A stretch of DNA of 5,280 nucleotides from Coriobacteriales bacterium (GTDB taxonomy: Bacteria; Actinomycetota; Coriobacteriia; Coriobacteriales; JAEZZM01): the NCBI GenBank assembly GCA_029983705.1, contig JASBYZ010000098.1:1-5280 (forward strand). Reading direction: 5' to 3'. This document shows positions 1 to 5,280 of the stretch, in pieces (within the stretch, counting starts at the first letter, position 1; every line of letters starts with the position of its first letter). The notes below the pieces were generated by a model. The model did not search any database. It saw only the letters and a list, made by a program, of their open reading frames with translations, and was not told the DNA's origin. The position numbers and the translations under genes are program-made.

Positions 1-731
1 GCCTGCGCTTTTGATAGGTAGGTATCGGAATAAAAATATCTATCGCCATTGGATGCAGAGACCTCTTTAATGTCTTTGAACTCATCGACCTCTTTGATTT
101 CATCAAAAATCTCAGAGATTCTCTCTTTAGAATATGAGTAGGGCTCTTGGGTGAGCGCCTCAAGAATCATTGGTCGAGGATAAATTTTAGACTCGTCTCT
201 GATGTTCGTCACAAAGCTTAAAATCTCATCATCTTCTGTCAATAAAAACACGGCCTTAGCCCAGCTATTTGATTGGTAACGATCTGAGTAGTAATAGTTT
301 TGCTTGCTGCCTTGTAAAAGCTTGATATCATCAAACTCAAGTTCTGAGCTAAGTTCTGCATCAGATATATAGCTATGGACTCTCGCCTCAAAGTCGTCTG
401 AGCTAAACTGCTCTGGAATAATATCTGCGCCTTCAATATCAGCAAATGTAGTAAGCTTGCCTTCATCAGAGTGCTCTCTTACGAGGTCGAGAAAGTCAGC
501 AAAGCTCTCATCAAACAGAAGAGTTATTTCATCTTCTGTAAGCTCCTCAAGCGGCTTGTCTTTAAAACGCTCACGCGCACTGAGTGTAGTTTCGCCTTCT
601 TCTTCAGATTCGTCCTCACTTACAAAGTAAGCCTCATCCTCTTCACGCACAGGAATGTATTCTTCATCTATAGTATTTGGAAAAGCCAGATTCTCATATG
701 GCTGATTGTCCTGAGTGTCCCCAAGTTTCAT
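1..731 (-). CDS. Acidic tandem-repeat protein of unknown function, divergent from the redox operon (3' end beyond window)
   Basis: An uninterrupted reading frame runs from an ATG at 731-729 to the window edge, giving 243 complete codons and no stop, so the C-terminus is missing. A G-rich Shine-Dalgarno sequence (GGGAGGGGG, complement of 738-746) lies 6 nt before the ATG and fixes the start. There is no signal peptide and no membrane segment, so it is probably cytosolic. Residues 22-47 are extremely acidic (14 of 26 are Asp/Glu). The rest contains an internal duplication: FDDIK (133-137) followed by YYYSDRY (146-152) recurs about 86 residues later as FKDIK (218-222) and YFYSDTY (232-238). Between them is a segment with RDESKIYPRP (178-187). 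The second copy is cut by the window. I do not recognise the family with confidence. Because the neighbours are ydhV and ydhY homologues, a counterpart of the uncharacterised ydhW product, or an assembly chaperone for the metalloenzymes, is conceivable, but this is a positional guess. Codon use resembles the neighbouring genes. Confidence 0.85.
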   Translation of the reverse strand, partial: MKLGDTQDNQPYENLAFPNTIDEEYIPVREEDEAYFVSEDESEEEGETTLSARERFKDKPLEELTEDEITLLFDESFADFLDLVREHSDEGKLTTFADIEGADIIPEQFSSDDFEARVHSYISDAELSSELEFDDIKLLQGSKQNYYYSDRYQSNSWAKAVFLLTEDDEILSFVTNIRDESKIYPRPMILEALTQEPYSYSKERISEIFDEIKEVDEFKDIKEVSASNGDRYFYSDTYLSKAQ

Positions 732-779
732 AGCCAGCCCCCTCCCAAACGGCCGTTCACGCTTCTCCCTTAGACATTT

Positions 780-807
780 ATTTTGACAGAGTCAAAAAAA
801 TGGGCAA
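780..807 (-). promoter_or_regulatory. Possible weak promoter for the leftward acidic-protein gene
   Basis: On the minus strand a TTGCCC hexamer (807-802) and a CAAAAT hexamer (785-780) are separated by 16 nt. Each matches the sigma70 consensus at 4 of 6 positions. A start near 773 would give a leader of about 40 nt that contains the strong ribosome binding site. The match is poor, but it is the best pair I found between the two genes on this strand, and the inverted repeat at 781-797 would overlap its -10 and spacer. Confidence 0.2.
781..797. repeat. Perfect inverted repeat TTTTGAC-AGA-GTCAAAA (possible operator)
   Basis: Two 7-base arms (781-787 and 791-797) are exact reverse complements around a 3-base centre. 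The element lies about 50 bp upstream of the leftward gene's start codon. The short loop, AT-rich stem and following A run make it look more like a dimeric protein-binding site than an efficient terminator. I cannot assign it to a regulator family. A shorter chance palindrome in AT-rich DNA is the main alternative. Confidence 0.4.
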
Positions 808-984
808 CTTTTTTATCATAATTAAGCATAAATACTTAAAATATAGCAAAGCACCTGGAATATATTATTCTCAAGCAAAAGGAACTATAAAAAACGTGAC
901 TTGGCGCTCACTTATCTTTAAAAATATAAAACAAAATACCAGCTAGATACCTATATTTTGCAAATGTTTGGCCTCGGAAAAAAC

Positions 985-1013
985 TTGATAATAATTTTTA
1001 GTCCCCATAAAAT
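985..1013 (+). promoter_or_regulatory. Sigma70-like promoter for the ydhV-type operon
   Basis: TTGATA (985-990) and TAAAAT (1008-1013) each match the consensus at 5 of 6 positions and are separated by exactly 17 nt. Transcription would begin near 1020, giving a leader of about 83 nt before the ATG at 1103. The -35 hexamer also contains TTGAT, which is an FNR half-site, but the partner half (ATTTT, 995-999) is poor, so no full FNR site can be claimed here. Confidence 0.5.
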
Positions 1014-1027
1014 GAGCGTAGGGGAGT

Positions 1028-1074
1028 AACACATTTGTTCAACTAATCAATTTAATAACTTATGCAAGTGTGTT
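1028..1074 (+). promoter_or_regulatory. Leader hairpin with 10-bp stem upstream of the ydhV-type gene
   Basis: AACACATTTG (1028-1037) can pair along its whole length with CAAGTGTGTT (1065-1074): nine Watson-Crick pairs and one U-G wobble in RNA. The loop is 27 nt. The structure begins just after the predicted transcription start and ends 28 nt before the ATG, followed by a run of A rather than U, so it is not an intrinsic terminator. It could influence mRNA stability or translation, or at DNA level be a symmetric binding site. It does not match a riboswitch or molybdenum/tungsten-cofactor motif that I can recognise. Confidence 0.35.
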
Positions 1075-1102
1075 AAAAAATTCTATATTTTAGGGGGGAG
1101 AA

Positions 1103-3211
1103 ATGTCAGAAAACCTGTCGTATGGTTGGACAGGACAGATGGCTCGTATTGACGTTGGAAAACGTAGAGCCACTAAGTTCTCAACAGAACCATACAAGAA
1201 GTTTCTTGGCGGCATGGGCATCACAAATAAAATCATTTATGATGAAGTGCCTGCAGGAACTCAACCTTTTGATCCAGGTAGTAAGGTAGCTATTGCAGTG
1301 GGACCACTTACTGCAACTGGTGTACCACTAGCTGGAAGAGGCTCGGCATCTTTTTTGTCAACCTACACAAAAGACCATCTCGTTGTAGACGCTCACTTTG
1401 GAGGAATGCTGAGTGCGCGCATTAAGTTTGCAGGATATGACGGCATGGTAATTGAAGGAATGTCAGAAACTCCTTGCTATATTTTGATCAACGATGACAA
1501 AATCGAAGTCTTGGATGCAACAGATCTTTGGGGTGTAAACATTAGAGATACCACAGAGATTTTAAGCAACAGACACGGTAAAGAGTGCTGCGTGGCAGCT
1601 ATTGGTGCGGCAGGAGAAAACTTACTTCCATACGCCTGTCTTATCAATTCAAGAAATCACTCAGGCGGAGCTGGTATTGGAGCTATTTTAGGCTCTAAGA
1701 AAGTTAAGGCTATTGTTGTTATGGGCAACCAATCAGTCTTTGTGTCAGACCCAGCAAGTGTGGCAAACCTTTCTGATTACATGCTCGCAGAAATCTTGGG
1801 ATCTAATAACAACCACGTTGTTCCAGGAACTCAGCAATCTTGGGCTGAGTATTGGGATAAGGGTTCTCGTTGGAATGCACGCAAAGGTCTTTACTGGGGT
1901 GCTGCTAAAAAACCAGTTGAGACTGGAGAGCCAAAGCCTTACGAAATTAATACCGTAGGCTTGAGATGTATGAAGTCTACCTATGACTTGGGTCCTGCAG
2001 CTGAGAAATATACCGTAAGAATGGACGGGTGCTATGGCTGTCCAATTCACTGTTATTCAGACCTTAAAGTCCCTCGTCTAAAAGAGGTAACGGGCTATGA
2101 ATCATCAGGTAATACCTGTGTATCAAACATGGCATTTAGATTTATAGATGGATTCTTAAAGACCAACATGGCTAAAGAGCATCCTGATGACTACATCTTG
2201 TTTAACACCACTATTACTAACGAGATTGACAACCTCGGTCTTTGGGACAATTACGGACAAATTTGGCGTGACTTAGGACACTGTATTGCAGATGGCGTAT
2301 TTGAAAGAGTTCTCCCCAAAGAAGAATACGCTCTCTTTGACTTTACTAAGTTTGAGCGCCGTGACCCAAGCATTTTAGTTGAGCTCTTACAACACATTGC
2401 TCAAAACGACAATGAAATGTCCTACATCGGTCACGGTCCACTTGTTTGGTGTGAGCGCTGGGGTGAGCAAGCTTGGTTTGACGATCAACGTTCAAAACTA
2501 ATCAATTACAGAGGCTGGCCAGTACACCACGCTAATGAGTGCTGTGCTCAGGTTGGCGCCTTATACAACATGGTATTTAACCGCGATGACATGATTCACT
2601 CAGCAGTTAACTACCAAGGTTCAGGTCTTCCAGAAGAGCTCAAAAAAGAGATTGCGGGAGAAGTTTGGGGAAGCCCAGACGCATATGACTCACCAAAGAA
2701 CTATACGCCTATGAATGAGTACAAGGCAAAGTTTGCATGGTGGTCAATTGTGACTGACATCCTTCATGACTCGCTTGTGCTTTGCAACTGGGTATGGCCA
2801 ATGACCGTGTCGCCAACTAAAGACAGAGACTACCGCGGAGACCTAGAGCTTGAGTCAAAGTTCTTTAAGGCAGTAACCGGTGAAGACTACACAACAGAAG
2901 AGCTCTACAAAATTGGTGGAGCAATCATGACCTTGCAGCGTGCTAACACCATTAGAGGCATGGGCACCACTGACATGCGTAATCAGCATGACATTATGAC
3001 CGCATGGCCATTTGAAAAAGATCCAGAGATTGCACCATTTACCCCTGGTACTGACAAGATGGAGCGCGAGGATTTCCAAAAGGGCCTCCCCATGCTCTAT
3101 AAGGAATTTCACTGGGATGAAAAGACCGGTGCCTTAAGCCGTGAAAGTCTTGAATACTACGATTTAGACGAGGTTGCTGATGAACTTGAGCAACTTGGGC
3201 TTTTGGTTTAG
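1103..3211 (+). CDS. ydhV: YdhV-type aldehyde ferredoxin oxidoreductase family protein
   Basis: A complete 702-residue member of the aldehyde ferredoxin oxidoreductase (AOR) family, whose members use a tungsten- or molybdenum-bis-pterin and one 4Fe-4S cluster. The G-rich ribosome binding site at 1093-1100 sits 2 nt before the ATG. The N-terminal AOR domain spans about residues 8-210, with family signatures such as AGRGSASF (77-84), FGGMLSARIKFAGYDGMVIEG (99-119, in part) and NSRNHSGGAG (182-191). The alpha-helical C-terminal part follows. Cluster ligands are C310, C313, C317 (C-x2-C-x3-C) and C561. The segments NNNHVVP (235-241), GPAAEKYTV (297-305), GWPVHHANE (471-479) and CNWVWPMTVSP (561-571) agree with E. 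coli YdhV as I remember it, and the length matches. There is no signal peptide, so it should be cytosolic. Substrate and reaction of YdhV are unknown; aldehyde oxidation is only a family-level guess. It is the first gene of the operon, 12 nt before the ydhY-type gene. Confidence 0.95.
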   Translation: MSENLSYGWTGQMARIDVGKRRATKFSTEPYKKFLGGMGITNKIIYDEVPAGTQPFDPGSKVAIAVGPLTATGVPLAGRGSASFLSTYTKDHLVVDAHFGGMLSARIKFAGYDGMVIEGMSETPCYILINDDKIEVLDATDLWGVNIRDTTEILSNRHGKECCVAAIGAAGENLLPYACLINSRNHSGGAGIGAILGSKKVKAIVVMGNQSVFVSDPASVANLSDYMLAEILGSNNNHVVPGTQQSWAEYWDKGSRWNARKGLYWGAAKKPVETGEPKPYEINTVGLRCMKSTYDLGPAAEKYTVRMDGCYGCPIHCYSDLKVPRLKEVTGYESSGNTCVSNMAFRFIDGFLKTNMAKEHPDDYILFNTTITNEIDNLGLWDNYGQIWRDLGHCIADGVFERVLPKEEYALFDFTKFERRDPSILVELLQHIAQNDNEMSYIGHGPLVWCERWGEQAWFDDQRSKLINYRGWPVHHANECCAQVGALYNMVFNRDDMIHSAVNYQGSGLPEELKKEIAGEVWGSPDAYDSPKNYTPMNEYKAKFAWWSIVTDILHDSLVLCNWVWPMTVSPTKDRDYRGDLELESKFFKAVTGEDYTTEELYKIGGAIMTLQRANTIRGMGTTDMRNQHDIMTAWPFEKDPEIAPFTPGTDKMEREDFQKGLPMLYKEFHWDEKTGALSRESLEYYDLDEVADELEQLGLLV

Positions 3212-3218
3212 GAGGTGA
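3210..3218 (+). promoter_or_regulatory. Full anti-SD match that fixes the ydhY-type start at 3224
   Basis: AGGAGGTGA is a complete complement of the 16S rRNA 3' end. It overlaps the stop codon of the preceding gene and lies 5 nt before the ATG at 3224. An in-frame GTG at 3215 lies inside this ribosome binding site and so cannot be the start it serves. Confidence 0.85.
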
Positions 3219-3223
3219 GTGCT

Positions 3224-4039
3224 ATGTCAGAAGAAAAACCAACTGAGAAACATCAGGTGCTACGAGAGAAGGCTCAAGAAGAGCGTATCAAGTATGCTGA
3301 GCGTCATCCGTATTCAAAGAAGGCTCAACAAAGAGCTCATGACGCTAAATTTATTATCAATGACGATGAGACCGAGCTTCGTGAAGGCAAAAAGAAAAAG
3401 GGCATGACCCGTAGACAGTTTGCAGCAATTTCTGGATTGTCACTTGCTGCCCTTGTTGGTGTAGGAGCACTTACTAAGTGGGGGGTTACCCAAGATGCTG
3501 TGGCTCGCGGCCAAGTTATCTTAAACCCAACACCTAAGAAAATGATTGTGGTATACCCTGAGCGCTGCAGTGGATGTCAGCGTTGTGAGATGGCTTGCAC
3601 CCTTAAAAACGATCACAAGACCAACTCGCATATCGCCCGCGTAAAGGTCTGGAGAAATTACATGTACGGCGACTCTATGGACTCTGATGGCGGTGCCATG
3701 AGAAACCTTGAGTACGCACAAGATTACTGCAAACAGTGTCGTATTGCCCTTTGCATGGAGGCATGTCCGGTATCTGCAATTGTTGTAAGCGAGCATAACG
3801 GTGCACGTATTGTTCTTGATGACAGATGCATTGGCTGCGGTACCTGTACTGAGGCATGCCCATGGCATATGCCAACCATTGACCTTGCTACCAACAAGTC
3901 AACTAAGTGCATCTCATGTGGTAGATGTGCTCGTCACTGTCCAAACGGTGCTATTGGCTTTATTGACTGGATTGATATTGCCGATGAGATCTTAGCCAAA
4001 GAAGGCAGACCAAGCACTGAAGAAATGCTAAAGGCATAA
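3224..4039 (+). CDS. ydhY: YdhY-type Tat-exported ferredoxin with four 4Fe-4S motifs
   Basis: A 271-residue iron-sulfur protein of the DmsB/NrfC/YdhY electron-transfer class. Sixteen cysteines form four motifs: C115/118/121/125, C169/172/177/181, C202/205/208/212 and C229/232/235/239. The second has the C-x2-C-x4-C-x3-C spacing; the others are C-x2-C-x2-C-x3-C. Motif order and linking sequence, including WRNYMYGD (143-150), match E. coli YdhY as I recall it. A twin-arginine motif, TRRQFAA (62-68), is followed by a hydrophobic stretch (about 69-84), so folded export with clusters inserted is expected; a clear AxA cleavage site is not obvious, so the segment may stay as an anchor. The 61 residues before the arginine pair are charged and mostly helix-like, far longer than a normal Tat n-region. 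It lies 12 nt after the ydhV-type gene and 17 nt before the molybdoenzyme gene, and is probably the electron-transfer partner of one or both. Confidence 0.93.
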   Translation: MSEEKPTEKHQVLREKAQEERIKYAERHPYSKKAQQRAHDAKFIINDDETELREGKKKKGMTRRQFAAISGLSLAALVGVGALTKWGVTQDAVARGQVILNPTPKKMIVVYPERCSGCQRCEMACTLKNDHKTNSHIARVKVWRNYMYGDSMDSDGGAMRNLEYAQDYCKQCRIALCMEACPVSAIVVSEHNGARIVLDDRCIGCGTCTEACPWHMPTIDLATNKSTKCISCGRCARHCPNGAIGFIDWIDIADEILAKEGRPSTEEMLKA

Positions 4040-4056
4040 GGGAGGGTCGATTACTA

Positions 4057-5280
4057 ATGGAAAATAAAACTAAGAAGGCGGCTCTCACAAGAAGAGGTTT
4101 TGTTGCAACAGGTGCAGCGCTTGGAGTAGGCGCACTTGCTGGTCAAGCCCTTGCAAACCAAGAGGGTAAAAAGCCTGAATACGATGAAGACTACTCTAAG
4201 ATTTATCCGGGTCAACAAAGCGAAATAAAGCGCATTGATACCACCTACACCCTCTGTGATGGTTGTCCAAACCAGTGTGGTATGAAGGTTTTTGCACAAG
4301 ACGGTAAGTTTTGGAAGACCCTTGGTAATATCCATCACCCAACCTCTCAAGGGAGGCTTTGTACCAGAGGTTATGGATATCCAGAAGTGTGTGAGTCCGA
4401 CCAGCGCATTAAGGCTCCAATGAGGCGCAATGCATCCGGCAAGTATGAAGAAATTAGCTGGGATGAAGCATTTAGCGAAATTGGCGCTAAGCTTAAAGAA
4501 GTAGATCCAACAAGTGTATTTATGTTTCAGGATAACCGCGTAGCTAAAGAGCTTTACGGTAAGCGTTTTATAAACGCACTTGGTTCTAACAACCACTGGA
4601 ACGATGGAGGAGTTTCAAACGGGACTCTTTTTACATCAGAGTTTACAACACTCGGTTCTATCTTTTCTCCAGATGTAGCCAATGCAAAGTGCATGGTATA
4701 TGTAGGAAAAAGTTATGGTGAGGCATTTAGACCTGATGAGCCAAAAGAGCTTGCTGAGGCAATTGATAAGGGAACCACCATCTTTTATGTTGGTCCTAAA
4801 TACGGCGGAGACTCAAGTATCGTAGATACCTGGGTGCCAACTAAGGCGGGCACTGAGCTTGCATTCTTACTTGGTATTGCAAATTACCTAGTTGAACATG
4901 ATATGTATAAGAAAGAATTTATTGAAGCAAATTCAATTGGCTTTGATGAATTTAAGGCAGCTCTTAAAGAATACACTCCAGAATGGGTGGCACAGACCTG
5001 CGAAATTGATCAAGACTTTGTGCGTCAAGTTGCTCAAAGCCTTGGAGCTCAAGCACCACGCTGCTTTGTTGATAACGTTTGGAGCGGAACCTTCTCTTCA
5101 ATGTATGAGAACTCCGCAGATACCGTACGTATGATTTGGTGCATCAATGCAATGCTTGGTGTTTTAAATCAAGATGGTGGAGCAATTAGTTACAGGTCTC
5201 CTCAACTAAACTTTGCAGGTGGCAAAATCAAAGACCTTCCTAAGGTAGAAACTCCTGCCTACGGCACTGATAAGCTTGCG
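4057..5280 (+). CDS. Tat-exported molybdopterin oxidoreductase, DMSO reductase superfamily (5' part; runs off window)
   Basis: The frame is open from the ATG at 4057 to the window end (408 codons, no stop); family members are usually about 700-1000 residues, so about half is visible. A GGGAGGG ribosome binding site (4040-4046) precedes the ATG by 10 nt. A Tat signal with TRRGF (11-15), a hydrophobic stretch and ALA (31-33) suggests cleavage before N34 and a periplasmic or extracytoplasmic location. The cluster motif is C67-x2-C70-x3-C74-x27-C102, followed by TRG (103-105), with the Arg between cluster and pterin. The overall pattern, including PTKAGTELAFLLGIA (261-275), resembles catalytic subunits of the polysulfide/thiosulfate reductase group (PsrA/PhsA). 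However, where those have a cysteine metal ligand I align GGVS (184-187), suggesting Ser187, as in DMSO/TMAO reductases. Substrate is therefore not assigned. The four-cluster ferredoxin upstream is the natural beta subunit. Confidence 0.93.
   Translation, partial: MENKTKKAALTRRGFVATGAALGVGALAGQALANQEGKKPEYDEDYSKIYPGQQSEIKRIDTTYTLCDGCPNQCGMKVFAQDGKFWKTLGNIHHPTSQGRLCTRGYGYPEVCESDQRIKAPMRRNASGKYEEISWDEAFSEIGAKLKEVDPTSVFMFQDNRVAKELYGKRFINALGSNNHWNDGGVSNGTLFTSEFTTLGSIFSPDVANAKCMVYVGKSYGEAFRPDEPKELAEAIDKGTTIFYVGPKYGGDSSIVDTWVPTKAGTELAFLLGIANYLVEHDMYKKEFIEANSIGFDEFKAALKEYTPEWVAQTCEIDQDFVRQVAQSLGAQAPRCFVDNVWSGTFSSMYENSADTVRMIWCINAMLGVLNQDGGAISYRSPQLNFAGGKIKDLPKVETPAYGTDKLA

Larger units (their letters stand above)
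732..1102. other. Divergent intergenic region, AT-rich, no gene seen
   Basis: This 371-nt stretch separates two divergently transcribed genes, so it should hold both promoters. It is clearly richer in A and T than the flanking genes. I examined it for small genes; the only frames found are under about 22 codons and lack ribosome binding sites. Recognisable content is a 7-bp inverted repeat near the left gene (781-797), a sigma70-like promoter toward the right gene (985-1013), and a hairpin in the right gene's predicted leader (1028-1074). No tRNA or transposon end is visible, and nothing stands out as a strong intrinsic terminator. Confidence 0.8.

Noticed and set aside
471..773. 100-codon plus-strand frame overlapping the acidic-protein gene
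   Set aside because: It lies antisense to a well-supported gene, starts without a ribosome binding site, and its product is low-complexity Phe/Leu-rich sequence typical of an antisense shadow.
783..788. TTGACA on the plus strand as a -35 element
   Set aside because: No acceptable -10 hexamer lies 16-18 nt downstream, and the hexamer is explained by the inverted repeat.
896..911. GTGA-N8-TCAC, resembling a CRP site
   Set aside because: CRP sites have a 6-nt gap between these half-sites; the 8-nt gap puts the arms out of register.
964..1029. 21-codon frame in the intergenic region
   Set aside because: No Shine-Dalgarno sequence precedes it, it overlaps the best promoter, and nothing suggests a leader peptide with regulatory codons.
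1035..1050. TTGTT-N6-ATCAA as a full FNR box
   Set aside because: FNR boxes need a 4-nt gap; in that register only the ATCAA half matches.
3215..3217. GTG as the start of the ydhY-type ferredoxin
   Set aside because: It is embedded within the AGGAGGTGA ribosome binding site, which is correctly spaced for the ATG at 3224.
3745..3790. C-x2-C-x4-C-x3-C in the ferredoxin as a degenerate cluster motif
   Set aside because: The four-residue spacing is normal for one of the four motifs in the DmsB/NrfC/YdhY class, so it is not a lost or altered cluster.
4054..4596. 180-codon minus-strand frame opposite the molybdoenzyme gene
   Set aside because: The sense strand encodes an unmistakable Tat signal and Fe-S motif in the same stretch. 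The antisense frame has no recognisable domain and no clear ribosome binding site.

Overview
The window shows part of an anaerobic, metal-dependent redox locus from a bacterium with mid-range to low GC (roughly mid-40s percent by eye, not counted). The organism cannot be named from this sequence. Two exported Tat-type proteins, an aldehyde-ferredoxin-oxidoreductase-type tungsten/molybdenum pterin enzyme and a DMSO-reductase-family enzyme point to an anaerobe or facultative anaerobe that respires alternative acceptors. Gammaproteobacteria such as Succinivibrionaceae or Pasteurellaceae relatives, or a low-GC coriobacterium, would fit; this is inference only.

Layout. (1) Positions 1-731, minus strand: the N-terminal 243 codons of an open-ended gene for a very acidic protein carrying at least one and a half copies of an approximately 86-residue repeat; I do not recognise it with confidence. 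(2) Positions 732-1102: an AT-rich divergent intergenic region. It has a good sigma70-like promoter toward the right (985-1013), a leader able to form a 10-bp hairpin, a 7-bp perfect inverted repeat close to the left gene, and no convincing gene. (3) Positions 1103-3211: a full-length homologue of E. coli YdhV (702 aa). (4) Positions 3224-4039: a Tat-targeted ferredoxin with four 4Fe-4S motifs, a YdhY homologue, with an unusually long region before the twin-arginine motif. (5) Positions 4057-5280: the first 408 codons of a Tat-exported molybdopterin oxidoreductase of the DMSO reductase superfamily, cut by the window end.

The three rightward genes are tightly spaced (12 and 17 nt), each has a strong Shine-Dalgarno sequence, and they surely form one operon that continues past 5280. 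E. coli ydhYVWXUT is an anaerobically induced operon of unknown biochemical function. Here its V and Y components are followed directly by a periplasmic-type molybdoenzyme. A reasonable model is that the four-cluster ferredoxin is the electron-transfer subunit of the downstream molybdoenzyme. How the signal-less YdhV-type enzyme connects to this exported pair is the main puzzle. The divergent repeat protein may be an accessory or assembly factor for the same system, but that rests only on position.
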